Below, piece after piece: positions 43,658-52,697 of a stretch of 64,000 bases of DNA. The stretch spans positions 18,246-82,245 of the forward strand of contig NZ_DJHF01000018.1 in the NCBI RefSeq assembly GCF_002433005.1, written 5' to 3'. Source of the stretch: Acetomicrobium sp. UBA5826 (lineage in GTDB: Bacteria > Synergistota > Synergistia > Synergistales > Acetomicrobiaceae). How positions within the stretch are numbered: the first letter of the stretch is position 1; each line of letters opens with the position of its first letter. The notes under the pieces are model-generated. The model was not told the origin of the DNA. It worked only from the letters and a program-made list of their open reading frames with translations, and searched no databases. The translations under genes were made by a program, and so were the position numbers.

Positions 43658-44535
43658 TCACCGCCTTTTAATTTCTTTATTTCATCCCTAGAAAAGCTAT
43701 ATACTGTATTGCAAAAATGACATCTTACCTCTATAACATCATTCGCCTCTTCCCCCTCCGAGGTGGAGAGCAACAGGGCTTCGGCCAGCTTCCTCGAACA
43801 TCGACAACCGAATTTGAAGGTCAAGCTATCGAGCCATTTTTTATCGACGCCATCGAAAATAGTATCCAATATATCCCTTGGAGATTGAGAACTTTCCGCC
43901 AACCTGCTTACAGAGCCATGCCTTTTGAGTAATTCTTCCAACATTTCTGCCAAGGCCTCGTCTGCACCGGGCATCAGCTGGACCATGACGCCACCTGCAG
44001 ATATAACACCCAAACTAGGCCTTTGCAGAACACCAAGCATTACAGCAGTGGGCATCTGTTCCGATTTTACGTAATAATAGGCAATATCTTCGGCAATTTC
44101 GCCCGATATCAAGGGCACTCTTGAAACCACAGGTTCCCTTAGGCCGACATCCTTTATTACAGTTAAATAGCCCCTCTTTCCTACTCCGGCGCTTACATCC
44201 CATTTGCCCTCTTCCGAGAGGGGCAGCTCCACCCATGGTTTGCTCACGTAACCCCTGACCGATCCAGCTCTTTCCGCATCGGCCACTATTTCACCCAGGG
44301 GGCCGTCTCCCTCTATCTTCAGTGTAACTCTGGCCCTTTCGCCCTTTTCCTGGGCCGCCATCATCATAGAAGCCATCACCAGTCTGCCTAAGGCAGCCGT
44401 CGCCACAAAGGACAGGTTGTGAATCTGACGCAACAGCTCCACCAGTCCCGTTGCCTCTACAGCTATCGCACGAGCATCTCCCTTTCCAAGCAAACATATG
44501 TGTAAAACAGCTTTCCCGGCATCGCTTTCAGGCAT
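43654..44535 (-). CDS. hslO: Redox-regulated chaperone Hsp33
   Basis: Holdase activated by oxidation of its zinc-binding cysteines. The 293-residue protein has the N-terminal domain (LVMASMMMAAQEKGERARVT; GVMVQLMPGADEALAEMLEE) and the C-terminal redox switch CRCSRKLAEALLL … CHFCNTVY, all four cysteines (CxC…CxxC) present. The frame begins ten codons earlier, but ATG at 44533-44535 has GGAGAAGG close upstream and follows the murJ stop directly. In an anaerobe it likely protects against oxygen exposure. Confidence 0.94.
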   Translation of the reverse strand: MPESDAGKAVLHICLLGKGDARAIAVEATGLVELLRQIHNLSFVATAALGRLVMASMMMAAQEKGERARVTLKIEGDGPLGEIVADAERAGSVRGYVSKPWVELPLSEEGKWDVSAGVGKRGYLTVIKDVGLREPVVSRVPLISGEIAEDIAYYYVKSEQMPTAVMLGVLQRPSLGVISAGGVMVQLMPGADEALAEMLEELLKRHGSVSRLAESSQSPRDILDTIFDGVDKKWLDSLTFKFGCRCSRKLAEALLLSTSEGEEANDVIEVRCHFCNTVYSFSRDEIKKLKGGE

Positions 44536-44536
44536 T

Positions 44537-46084
44537 TTACCTTCTCCTTTTAAATGATCGCTCAATCCACTTCCACTCCTGCAATCCGCACGCTAAGGTC
44601 GTAAGGCCATAGACAGACATGCCCGCTACGCCTGCGCCAATTAACCATAAAACCTTAAAAATTGTACCCCACTCCGTCCGATAGGGTATGAGAAATTTAT
44701 AGGATAAAGTTATTACAATCAAGATAACGGCCGAAAGACATAATTTTGCCAACCACTTCCAGTTAAATATCTTAAGATTCATCTCCGTCGCTTTGGAAAG
44801 ATAATACATACCTATAAAAGCTCCACTGGTAAAGGCGCAGGCCACCCCCAACGCAATGCCGCGATAAGATAGCAACTTCATTGTCGAAGCGCTCACCAAA
44901 AGATTTATAATTACCGTAGAGGCGGTAACGATTAAAGCCCCCGTGGGCAATCCATAAGCGTACAGGGCACGGAGGGTAACATTAGTCAAAGCCATGCCCA
45001 ACATTCCCAAGGAATAGATGGCCAGTGATTGGCTTGTAGCTCGCCAAGCCCAATCGTCAAAGGCTCCCCTGTAAAAGACGCAGTTGACGGCCTCAGATGA
45101 AAATATCACTGCCAAGACGGATATGGGCAAGATGAGGAAAAAGGAAAATTTAAGGGAGTCGCCAAAGATCTCTGCGAATTCCCCTTTATCGGAAGAAGCC
45201 TTTGAAAGGGTGGGCAATACGGCCTGAGATATCGCTATAACGAACAATCCCAGAGGAAGCTGCAAAAGCCTGTCGGCATAATTCAGCACGGATATGGAGC
45301 CCGCTTCCAAAAAAGATCCCATCACCCTGCTGATGATGGGATGCAGCTGATTAAAGGAAAGCCCCGCTACGTAAGGAAAAAACAGTCGAGTCATCGTCCT
45401 TAGCTCATCGTCACCACGATCGATCTTTACGGGATAAAGGACGAAACCCTTCTTGGTACTCCAAATCCATTGTACCAAAAACTGAAAAAAGCCGCCGGCC
45501 AAAACGGCTATAGGAAGGGCCGAAATGCCATGCTTTCCGTGGAAAATTAGGGTGATGCAGATGAAGACGACGTTGCTGACAGCCGGAGCTATGGCGGGAA
45601 CAAAAAAAGAACCGAGACTGTTAAGAACACCCATCACTAATGCAGACAGGGAAATTATAAGCAGGAAAGGGAAAAGCCTTCTGGTGAAAGATATGGCCAA
45701 CAGGCTTTCCTGCCCTGAAAAACCGGGTGCAATCAGAAAAACCAAGAAAGGTGCGAGGATCATGCCCAACAAAACCACAAGGCTCCCTGCTATAATCAAC
45801 AATGTAAGGGCTTGACGCCCTAATTCTTTTGCCCTTTCCTCTCCCTGTCGGTTTAGGACTCTGGAAAAGATGGGTACAAAGGTGGCAGATAATGCCCCCT
45901 CCGCCAGAAGCTGTCTCGCCAGGTTGGCTAAAGTATAGGCCACCAGGAAGGCGTCCAGTTGTCTTGAGGCGCCGAAAAATGCAGCTATGATGGTTTCCCG
46001 AACCAGACCCAATATTCGACTGGCAAAAGTTCCGATGGTCATAATCATAGAATGTCGTATAATTGTATCAATTGCTTTGGCCAA
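44537..46084 (-). CDS. murJ: Lipid II flippase MurJ
   Basis: MOP-superfamily flippase that moves lipid II across the membrane. The 515 residues have about 14 spans and family marks SRILGLVRETIIAAFFG, DAFLVAYTLANLARQLLAEG, ALSATFVPIF and RLLQLPLGLFVIAISQAVLP. The longest frame runs to 46282 and would overlap hycI, but TTG at 46082-46084 has a perfect AGGAGG six bases upstream and gives a normal N-terminus. It diverges from hycI across about 50 bases and is followed by hslO. Confidence 0.95.
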   Translation of the reverse strand: MAKAIDTIIRHSMIMTIGTFASRILGLVRETIIAAFFGASRQLDAFLVAYTLANLARQLLAEGALSATFVPIFSRVLNRQGEERAKELGRQALTLLIIAGSLVVLLGMILAPFLVFLIAPGFSGQESLLAISFTRRLFPFLLIISLSALVMGVLNSLGSFFVPAIAPAVSNVVFICITLIFHGKHGISALPIAVLAGGFFQFLVQWIWSTKKGFVLYPVKIDRGDDELRTMTRLFFPYVAGLSFNQLHPIISRVMGSFLEAGSISVLNYADRLLQLPLGLFVIAISQAVLPTLSKASSDKGEFAEIFGDSLKFSFFLILPISVLAVIFSSEAVNCVFYRGAFDDWAWRATSQSLAIYSLGMLGMALTNVTLRALYAYGLPTGALIVTASTVIINLLVSASTMKLLSYRGIALGVACAFTSGAFIGMYYLSKATEMNLKIFNWKWLAKLCLSAVILIVITLSYKFLIPYRTEWGTIFKVLWLIGAGVAGMSVYGLTTLACGLQEWKWIERSFKRRR

Positions 46085-46131
46085 CCTTATCCTCCTAACT
46101 TTGCCCAAATCTTTTGGTGATGGTGGTTTCT

Positions 46132-46590
46132 GTGAAGACAAAGACTCATGTTTGGGGAATTGGAAACAGCATATTGGGAGATGACGGTGTCGGTATTTAT
46201 GTCGCCAAGATGCTAAAAAGGCTGTCTCCTCAGGGCTTTGAAATCGTAATATGCGAAAGCGTCCCCGAGAACTTCGCCCCACTGCTGAAAAGAAAGAAAC
46301 CGAAACATCTAGTCATCGTCGACGCAGCACAGATGAACTTGCCTCCTGGATGCATACGAAGGATTCCCCTCGATGAGTCGATGGGGCCCTCCGAAACGAC
46401 TCATGGAATATCCATTTTATCTTTGCTAAATTACTATGACTTGAGCTGTCTAGTAACTACGATAGGAATACAACCGAAAACCTTAGGCTTCTCCACCGAA
46501 CTTTCCGCTCCGCTACGCAAAGCTGCAAAACAAGTTGCCAAAATCATCCTCAGGTCCAAGTACGACGAAATACCCTTTCTTACCAGCTAA
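46132..46590 (+). CDS. hycI: Hydrogenase 3-type maturation protease HycI
   Basis: Ni-dependent endopeptidase that trims the C-terminus of a [NiFe]-hydrogenase large subunit. The 152-residue protein has the nickel-site motif GIGNSILGDDGVGIYVAKML (Asp), IVDAAQMNLPPGCIRRI (second Asp region), TTHGISILSLLNY (His) and VTTIGIQPKTLGFS, all matching the HycI subfamily. Start is uncertain: GTG at 46132 has GGTGG five bases upstream, while TTG 46114, GTG 46117, ATG 46120 and GTG 46123 are in-frame alternatives. It is the only supported plus-strand gene, and its end overlaps the lptB end by 11 nt. No hydrogenase structural genes are nearby. Confidence 0.88.
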   Translation: MKTKTHVWGIGNSILGDDGVGIYVAKMLKRLSPQGFEIVICESVPENFAPLLKRKKPKHLVIVDAAQMNLPPGCIRRIPLDESMGPSETTHGISILSLLNYYDLSCLVTTIGIQPKTLGFSTELSAPLRKAAKQVAKIILRSKYDEIPFLTS

Positions 46591-47305
46591 ATCGCTCTCC
46601 AAGATAGTATTTTCTTGCTATGTCGCTCCTTGCCACCATATCAGGAGGGCCTTCTACCAGAATTTGTCCTTCGTGAATCAAACAGGTCCTGTCGGTAATG
46701 GCCAGTGTCTCGCGGACATTATGATCCGTGAGGATTATCCCATATCCTCTTCGCCTCAAACCCACGATGAGCTGTTGAATATCATAAACGGCAATGGGAT
46801 CGATACCGCTGAAGGGCTCGTCAAGCATCAAAAAATCCGGCTCTATTGCCAACGTCCTGGCAATTTCCACCCTTCTTCTCTCGCCACCGCTTAAAGATTG
46901 TCCCCTCACATCTACGATCTTTTCCAGACCAAATTCTTTTGTGAGACGGGATACCCTTTCTTCGACTTCTTCCACCCCTAAACCCTGCTCCTCCAACACC
47001 AGGCGGAGGTTTTCTTCAACTGTCAAAGATCTGAAGACCGAGGGTTCCTGGGGCAAATAGCCCAAACCCAACCTGGCACGGTTATGCATGGGAAGAGATG
47101 TAATCTCAACATCATCGAGATAAACTTCCCCTCCATCGGGATAAAGCAAGCCGACGATCATGTAAAAGGAAGTAGTCTTGCCAGCTCCGTTCGGCCCCAG
47201 GAGACCGACTATCTCTCCTCTTCTGACCTGAAAGGAAACGCCCGATACCACCTTTCTCTGTTTGAAGGATTTTTCTAATTTAACAACAGAAAGCAAGTCG
47301 GCCAT
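46580..47305 (-). CDS. lptB: LPS export ABC transporter ATPase LptB
   Basis: ATPase of LptB2FG, which extracts LPS from the inner membrane. The 241 residues show Walker A GLLGPNGAGKTTSFYMIVGL, Q-loop YLPQEPSVFR, signature SLSGGERRRVEIARTLAIEP and Walker B FLMLDEPFSGIDPIAV, followed by a switch His in LTDHNVRE. SFYMIVGL and the NVRETL segment are LptB-specific within ABC ATPases. Follows lptA by 7 nt. LptF and LptG are not in the window. Confidence 0.96.
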   Translation of the reverse strand: MADLLSVVKLEKSFKQRKVVSGVSFQVRRGEIVGLLGPNGAGKTTSFYMIVGLLYPDGGEVYLDDVEITSLPMHNRARLGLGYLPQEPSVFRSLTVEENLRLVLEEQGLGVEEVEERVSRLTKEFGLEKIVDVRGQSLSGGERRRVEIARTLAIEPDFLMLDEPFSGIDPIAVYDIQQLIVGLRRRGYGIILTDHNVRETLAITDRTCLIHEGQILVEGPPDMVARSDIARKYYLGERFSW

Positions 47306-47312
47306 ATCAGGC

Positions 47313-48167
47313 TTATTCCTCCTTGACTTCCACTGTAACTTTAGGCCTGCCCAAGGCCTCTATGTGCTTGTCGTCCACGTGATAAATTATATTTTCCGCC
47401 TCTATAGTCCTTCCCTCCTGGACTGCTCTGGCATCGCCTGTAACCTCTAAAACCCCTTTACTTTTTATATAGCGGGCCCTTTGACCTGTTATGTGAGTCT
47501 TTTCTCCCTCTTTGGGTTCGTGGTCTATCACTACGCTTCCGCTCGCTAGCAGTTCCTCTATCATCTCGTCCTTTATTTTCCCCGTAACCTCAAGGGCACT
47601 CACGCGAAGGCCGCGCCCCCTGTCGACAAAGCGGCGGACCTTATCAGCCTTGAAATTCTCCCCTTCTCTTACCACCTTTTCCGCCACTATGGTCATTTCA
47701 CCGAATTGGGCATCGACATCTCCCGTAGCGCTGTAATAAATCTTCTCACCCTGCAGCCATTCAAGCTCATTTGAGCGTATGTCGTCTTCCTTGCCGCGCA
47801 CCAGATGGCTGTTGCCGACAGAGCGCAACAAAGTCCCCCCCTCGGTTTTGCTTATCTGCAGCTCAATGCAGGTCAATGTCGCCTCTTGAGAAGGCCAAGA
47901 AGCGACGACCTGGTCCCAAAACCTGAATTCCTCTGTATTTATAAACCCTTCTGCAAAGGGAGCCTTTACTATCAGGTCTTCTCTGGTAACTTCCACGTTT
48001 CCCTTGGCAGTCACCTTGCCCGTGCCGGGATCGTAATAAAGCTCGTCGGAAAGCAATATAATTTCCGTTGTAGCCCCCTTTTCCTCTCCCAAACAAAGAT
48101 GAGGATCGGAAAAGAGCATTAAGGAAAGAAAAATCACAAGAAGGCCTAAAGCCTTGTTCGCCCTCAT
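47313..48167 (-). CDS. lptA: LptA/OstA-like periplasmic LPS transport protein
   Basis: A 284-residue exported protein with a signal peptide (ALGLLVIFLSLMLFSDPHLC) and two OstA-type repeats: LSDELYYDPGTGKVTAKGNV with VTREDLIVKAP, and ITGQRARYIKSKGVLEVTGD with VQEGRTIEAENIIYHVDD. LptA forms the beta-jellyroll bridge that carries LPS across the periplasm. It is longer than enteric LptA (185 residues), so an LptC/LptA-type fusion or an expanded bridge is possible. Adjacent lptB supports the role. Confidence 0.88.
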   Translation of the reverse strand: MRANKALGLLVIFLSLMLFSDPHLCLGEEKGATTEIILLSDELYYDPGTGKVTAKGNVEVTREDLIVKAPFAEGFINTEEFRFWDQVVASWPSQEATLTCIELQISKTEGGTLLRSVGNSHLVRGKEDDIRSNELEWLQGEKIYYSATGDVDAQFGEMTIVAEKVVREGENFKADKVRRFVDRGRGLRVSALEVTGKIKDEMIEELLASGSVVIDHEPKEGEKTHITGQRARYIKSKGVLEVTGDARAVQEGRTIEAENIIYHVDDKHIEALGRPKVTVEVKEE

Positions 48168-48190
48168 TTTGCTCCTCCTAGGACATGTCT

Positions 48191-49192
48191 TTATTTTAAA
48201 GCCTCCAAATCGGAGATAAGAAGTTCGGCTATCTGCACCGCGTTTAACGCTGCTCCCTTTCTTAAATTATCGGATACGACCCACATGGACAAGGCCCTGG
48301 GCAATCCCATATCATACCTCAAACGACCTACATAGACAAAATCGCTTTCCGCAGCCTGCAAGGGAGTTATGTATTTATTTTCCGACATTACCACAACGCC
48401 GGAAGCATCGGAGAGCAAGGCGTATGCCTCCTCGAGCGTCACCTGATCCTCAAATTGTGCCACGATGGCCTCGGAATGTCCACGCCTTACGGGCACCCTC
48501 ACTGTAGTACAACTAACCTGCAATCTATGATGGTGCAATATCTTTCTTGACTCGTTCAACATTTTCCACTCTTCTTCGGAAACGCCCGTCTCGTCTATAT
48601 CTCCAATGTGAGGCAAGACGTTAAATCCTATGGGTAAAGGATAAACATGGGGTTCAAAGGTGTTTCCCTTCAAAATTGAAGAGATGCTATCGTCGAGCTC
48701 TGCCAGGGCTTCCTTTCCTGTCCCCGATACCGATTGAAAAGTAACGGCCGAAAAATACTCAAGACGAAACCTCCTGTGAAGAGGAGCCAGGGCTACAAGA
48801 GCTTGGATGGTGGCACAGTTAGGATTGGCTATTATTCCTCTGTGCTGCCTTATGTCTTGGGGATTTACCTCAGGGACAATGAGAGGAACCCCGGGATCCA
48901 TTCTCCATGCGGAGCTGTTGTCTATCACAACGGCACCCTTAGAAACGGCTATGGGAGCCCACTTTTTGGATGCATCGGCTCCGGCCGAAAAAAGCGCTAT
49001 TTCCACTCCTTCAAAAACATCCTGTGACACTTCTTTTACCTCAAATTGGTTTCCGCGAAACTCGACGACCCTGCCGGCCGACTTGCTGGAGGCCAGCGGT
49101 ATAAATTCCGTAACCGGAAAATTTCTGTCCTCCAGAGTCTTTATCATCTCTTGTCCTACCAGACCTGTTGCTCCCAAAATTGCTATCCTCAT
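48191..49192 (-). CDS. asd: Aspartate-semialdehyde dehydrogenase
   Basis: Reduces aspartyl phosphate to the semialdehyde, branch point for Thr, Met, Lys and diaminopimelate. The 333 residues contain the NADP motif AILGATGLVGQEMIKTLE, catalytic Cys in NPNCATIQALVALAPLH, and VPVRRGHSEAIVAQFE. The frame extends 18 codons upstream, but ATG at 49190-49192 gives the canonical MRIAILGATG start 1 nt after the lysC stop. Part of the T-box-controlled thrC-thrB-lysC-asd unit. Confidence 0.97.
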   Translation of the reverse strand: MRIAILGATGLVGQEMIKTLEDRNFPVTEFIPLASSKSAGRVVEFRGNQFEVKEVSQDVFEGVEIALFSAGADASKKWAPIAVSKGAVVIDNSSAWRMDPGVPLIVPEVNPQDIRQHRGIIANPNCATIQALVALAPLHRRFRLEYFSAVTFQSVSGTGKEALAELDDSISSILKGNTFEPHVYPLPIGFNVLPHIGDIDETGVSEEEWKMLNESRKILHHHRLQVSCTTVRVPVRRGHSEAIVAQFEDQVTLEEAYALLSDASGVVVMSENKYITPLQAAESDFVYVGRLRYDMGLPRALSMWVVSDNLRKGAALNAVQIAELLISDLEALK

Positions 49193-49193
49193 T

Positions 49194-50420
49194 TTACTTT
49201 TCTCCTTCCAAGAAATGTCTGTGCAAAGCAGATACAGCCCTATCAATCATCGACGAAGAAATTACACAGGTTATCGAGTTGGAAGTGGATGAAATCATAT
49301 CTATATTAATGCCCTCCCCGGATAAAACCGAAAACATCTCGGCAGGTATTTCCGGATGAACGGATAACCCTACCCCGACTATGGACACCCTTCCAACCTC
49401 AGCATCGTAGGTAACCCCCTGAGCATCGATCTCGCGGGCATAATCTCCGCATACTTCGATGGCCTCTCCCAAGAGCGTCTCCTTGACCAGAAAAGCGATA
49501 TCGTTAACGTCTCCCCGCATAACGCTTTGTATTATCATCTCCACTCCGACTCCCCTATCTGCCAGTTTGCTGAACAAACCAGCAGCTATTCCGGGGACGT
49601 CGGGAACTCCCAGCACAGCTATTTTAGCAATATTTTTATCATGAACAACAGCTTTTATAGCAAGACCTTCCTTAATTGTTTTTTCTTTCACCCACGTTCC
49701 CTCCCCTTCCAATATGCTGGAACTCACATAAATGGGCATGTCGTATAAAGACGCGAATTCAACGCTTCTTGCCTGAAGGACCTTCGCGCCGAGGGCTGCC
49801 ATTTCTATGCACTCCTCGTAGGAAACGTTCGTTAATTTCCTGGCAGTTGAAACAATTTTCGGATCCGCCGTGTAAACCCCGTCAACATCTGTATATATAT
49901 GGCAAAAGCTGCTCTCCAGGGCAACTGCCAAAGCCACAGCAGACAGATCTGAACCGCCCCTTCCCAAGGTCACAAAATCTCCGGCTTCGTTAATCCCCTG
50001 AAAGCCCGTTACGACCGCTACATCTCCCTCTCCTTCCAGCCAGGAAAGCACCCTCTCAGGATTTACGTCAGCAATCCTGCCTTCCATATGGTAGCCCGTC
50101 GCCGAGATACCGGCTTGAGCGCCATTGAAGGACTTTACCCTGAAGCCAAGCTCCTCTATGGCCATCGCCAACAATGCAGCGCTCTGCTGTTCGCCCGTGA
50201 CGAGAAGCTGATCCAATTCCCTGCCGTTTAAGACATTGGAAGTTCTTTGGGCGAGATCTATTAACCCATCCGTTGTCTTGCCCATGGCCGAAACGACAAC
50301 CGCGACCTTAAAGCCTTGATCCAAGTAGTCGTTTTTAACTCGAACCGCCACATTACGGATCCTGTCGACGGTGGCCAGGGAACTTCCGCCAAATTTCAAC
50401 ACTACGAAAGGGCAGGACAT
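49194..50420 (-). CDS. lysC: Aspartate kinase
   Basis: Phosphorylates aspartate, first step of the aspartate pathway. The 408-residue monofunctional enzyme has VLKFGGSSLATVDRIRNVA, TLGRGGSDLSAVALAVALES, the DVDGVYTADPKIV segment and two C-terminal ACT domains (about 265-400) for amino-acid feedback. ATG lies within the end of thrB (19-nt overlap) with GGAGG eight bases upstream. Being downstream of a threonine T-box suggests control by threonine at transcription, besides any allosteric control. Confidence 0.97.
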   Translation of the reverse strand: MSCPFVVLKFGGSSLATVDRIRNVAVRVKNDYLDQGFKVAVVVSAMGKTTDGLIDLAQRTSNVLNGRELDQLLVTGEQQSAALLAMAIEELGFRVKSFNGAQAGISATGYHMEGRIADVNPERVLSWLEGEGDVAVVTGFQGINEAGDFVTLGRGGSDLSAVALAVALESSFCHIYTDVDGVYTADPKIVSTARKLTNVSYEECIEMAALGAKVLQARSVEFASLYDMPIYVSSSILEGEGTWVKEKTIKEGLAIKAVVHDKNIAKIAVLGVPDVPGIAAGLFSKLADRGVGVEMIIQSVMRGDVNDIAFLVKETLLGEAIEVCGDYAREIDAQGVTYDAEVGRVSIVGVGLSVHPEIPAEMFSVLSGEGINIDMISSTSNSITCVISSSMIDRAVSALHRHFLEGEK

Positions 50421-51358
50421 TTATCTGCCTCCATAGAGATGTTCGTTTCAGAGGTTTTGATCCTGGCTCCCTCCTGATCGACATCCAAAACGAAAAAGCG
50501 AGATCTCAAGCCCTTCTCTGTGAAGACGGAGCACATTTCCTTCGCCGTTCGCGTAGGATTTCCCCTAACAAAGGCCAAGACACTCGGACCGGAGCCGCTT
50601 ATGGCGGCGCCAAGGCATCCCGGAGCGGATTTGACGCGTTCCAGTATCTCATCTCCTCCCGGAAAAAGCTTGGCCCTATAGGGCTGGTGAAGCTTGTCCT
50701 CCATAGCCCATGGCAAGTTTTCCAATTTTCCCGTCATCCATGAAGCTGCAAAGAGGGCAGCCCTGCTCAAGTTGAATACGGCATCCTGAAGGGAGACGTT
50801 CTGGGGCAACACCTCTCGGGCCTGCTTGGTGTCCACCGTCACATCGGGCACAGCTACGACCACTTTTACCTTCTCCCTGAAGGGCGGTAATTGCACGAAT
50901 TTCACATCTTTACCATCCCAAGAGCTTATCACGAAACCGCCAATACAGGAGGGAACAACATTGTCGGGATGCCCCTCCAGCTCAACCATGATGGGAAGGA
51001 GTTTCTCTTTTGGCAAATTGATCTTGCCTATTACATTCGCCAACATGACGCCTCCCACCACCGCTGAGGCAGAGCTTCCAAGCCCCCTTGCGAGGGGAAT
51101 AGCGTTATAAGATCTGAGCTTAAGCCCGACAAGAGGAACATCGAATCTCTTCATGGCAGCTTCGTAAGACCTGATCAGCAGATTGCTCTCGGGCGATGCC
51201 AGCCCCTTTCCGCCTTCTCCAACAGTATCTATGTCATATCTTTTCGGCGGCAATAATCCAAACAATTGATATTTATTATACAAAGACAGGGCAACGCCGA
51301 AGGAGTCGAAGCCCGACCCTATGTTTGCACTTGACGCCGGCACTATGACGGTCAACAC
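50402..51358 (-). CDS. thrB: Homoserine kinase
   Basis: Phosphorylates homoserine for threonine synthesis. The 318-residue GHMP kinase has VPASSANIGSGFDSFGVALS, the ATP loop PLARGLGSSASAVVGG and GCLGAAISGSGPSVLAF. GTG at 51356-51358 is the start, with GGAGG ten bases upstream, overlapping the thrC stop by 7 nt. Homoserine dehydrogenase is not in this window. Confidence 0.96.
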   Translation of the reverse strand: MLTVIVPASSANIGSGFDSFGVALSLYNKYQLFGLLPPKRYDIDTVGEGGKGLASPESNLLIRSYEAAMKRFDVPLVGLKLRSYNAIPLARGLGSSASAVVGGVMLANVIGKINLPKEKLLPIMVELEGHPDNVVPSCIGGFVISSWDGKDVKFVQLPPFREKVKVVVAVPDVTVDTKQAREVLPQNVSLQDAVFNLSRAALFAASWMTGKLENLPWAMEDKLHQPYRAKLFPGGDEILERVKSAPGCLGAAISGSGPSVLAFVRGNPTRTAKEMCSVFTEKGLRSRFFVLDVDQEGARIKTSETNISMEADKCPALS

Positions 51359-52395
51359 GAAAGGATCGCCTCCCTTAAAACATCATATTTTGCCTCTATC
51401 TCTCTGGGCGAGGACGTTACTCGATCTACAATTTGAGGATCTTTCAGGCCATTGCCCGTCAAAACCATGACAACCCTGATGTTCTTGGGCAATTTTCCCT
51501 CTTTTTTCAATTTATAAAGACCGGCCAGCGTGGCACAAGATGCAGGCTCGGCAAAAATACCCTCTTTCCGGGCAAGCTCTTTCTGGGCATTTAAGATCTC
51601 CTCGTCTGAAACGGATAAAAACATACCGTTGCTGTTTCTAGCGGCAGCTAAAGCTTTTTTTGCATTGACGGGATTGCCGATCCGTATCGCCGTCGCTATT
51701 GTCTCAGGTTCGGGAACGGGAAAGCCCTTCACAAGGGGAGCAGCTCCCTGGGCTTGTATGCCCACCATTTTCGGTATCGATCCGATCAAACCTTTTTTCA
51801 TATACTGAAAGAAACCCGTCCAGTAGGCAGTGATGTTGCCCGCATTGCCGACGGGCAAGACGCACCAGTCGGGGGCACCGATTTCATCGCAAACTTCCCA
51901 GGCGCCGCTTCTTTGTCCCCACAATCTGTAGGGATTTACGGAGTTGACTATCTTTAAGCCCAAATTATCGGCAATCTTGCGGACCATCTCGAGGGCTACA
52001 TCGAAATTTCCCCGCAAGGCCAAAACGTTGGCACCATATATCAACGCCTGGGCGAGCTTGCCTTTTGCCACTTTGCCGGAAGGAAGGATCACGTGGCATT
52101 TTATCCCCGCCTTGGCCGCATATGCCGCTGCCGACGCCGAGGTATTGCCTGTCGAAGCACATATGATGCCCGACGAGCCCTCTTCTACCGCCTTGGAAAC
52201 GGCCAACACCATGCCCCGATCCTTAAAAGAGCCCGTGGGATTTAATCCTTCAAATTTAGCGTAAAGCTCTATTTCTAGTTTCGCTCCCAAATTACAAAGC
52301 TCGACCAGGGGCGTATCTCCCTCTCCTATGGATAGAAGGGGCGTATTTGGGGTAAGGGGAAAAAACTCGGCATATCTTTTCAATAAGCAAACCAT
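51352..52395 (-). CDS. thrC: Threonine synthase
   Basis: PLP enzyme that makes threonine from O-phosphohomoserine. The 347 residues contain the PLP lysine in NPTGSFKDRGMVLAVSKA, IICASTGNTSASAAAYAAKA and VLPVGNAGNITAYW. Short class II-type form without long N-terminal extension. ATG has GGAG seven bases upstream. It is the first gene after the T-box leader, consistent with threonine-dependent control. Confidence 0.97.
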   Translation of the reverse strand: MVCLLKRYAEFFPLTPNTPLLSIGEGDTPLVELCNLGAKLEIELYAKFEGLNPTGSFKDRGMVLAVSKAVEEGSSGIICASTGNTSASAAAYAAKAGIKCHVILPSGKVAKGKLAQALIYGANVLALRGNFDVALEMVRKIADNLGLKIVNSVNPYRLWGQRSGAWEVCDEIGAPDWCVLPVGNAGNITAYWTGFFQYMKKGLIGSIPKMVGIQAQGAAPLVKGFPVPEPETIATAIRIGNPVNAKKALAAARNSNGMFLSVSDEEILNAQKELARKEGIFAEPASCATLAGLYKLKKEGKLPKNIRVVMVLTGNGLKDPQIVDRVTSSPREIEAKYDVLREAILSC

Positions 52396-52416
52396 GTGGA
52401 CTCTCCATCCTCCCGT

Positions 52417-52464
52417 AAAATTATCAAACCCCCCTCAAGCCTCCGCTTGGAGGCGAGAGGAGGG
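52417..52464 (-). terminator. T-box-controlled terminator
   Basis: CCCTCCTC pairs with GAGGGGGG around an inner CCTCC-AAGC-GGAGG hairpin, followed by TTTGATAATTTT on the minus strand. The T-box core overlaps its upstream side, so the antiterminator would exclude it. Confidence 0.8.
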
Positions 52465-52692
52465 CTCTCGCGGTTCCACTCCAATTTCCGAAAGACACCT
52501 TTCGGATCTCTCTCCGCTTTAAGGGGCGGACCCCGCCACCTTATCCGACGAGCATCGGCTTCGATGGCCGCTCGGGGGTGGTCTTCACCCGCCCACGAAC
52601 GGAAGTCTTTCACCCTTGGACTTCCTCTCTGGAGTTCGTCGAAACGGACTACTCTTCCCCCTCATCGCAAAGATCTTCGATATTGTTATTGT
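52417..52692 (-). promoter_or_regulatory. T-box riboswitch, threonine specifier (ACC), upstream of thrC
   Basis: Leader RNA that senses uncharged tRNA-Thr. Seen on the minus strand: stem I base GAGGGGG…CCCCC, the AGTA element (GAAGAGTAG), an AG-bulge/apical element (CCAGAGAGGAAGTCC … GACTTCC), specifier loop GTGAAGACCA with codon ACC at 52580-52582 (GAA-N-ACC arrangement), and the T-box core GGAGTGGAACCGCGAGAG at about 52465-52482. A terminator follows. Uncharged tRNA-Thr should stabilise the antiterminator and switch on thrC-thrB-lysC-asd. Specifier reading is by position and fits the downstream genes. Confidence 0.92.
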
Positions 52693-52697
52693 TGGTC

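Noticed and set aside
46085..46282. N-terminal extension of murJ by 66 residues
   Set aside because: It would overlap hycI fully, is Arg/Pro/Ser-rich and unlike MurJ, and a perfect ribosome site precedes TTG 46084.
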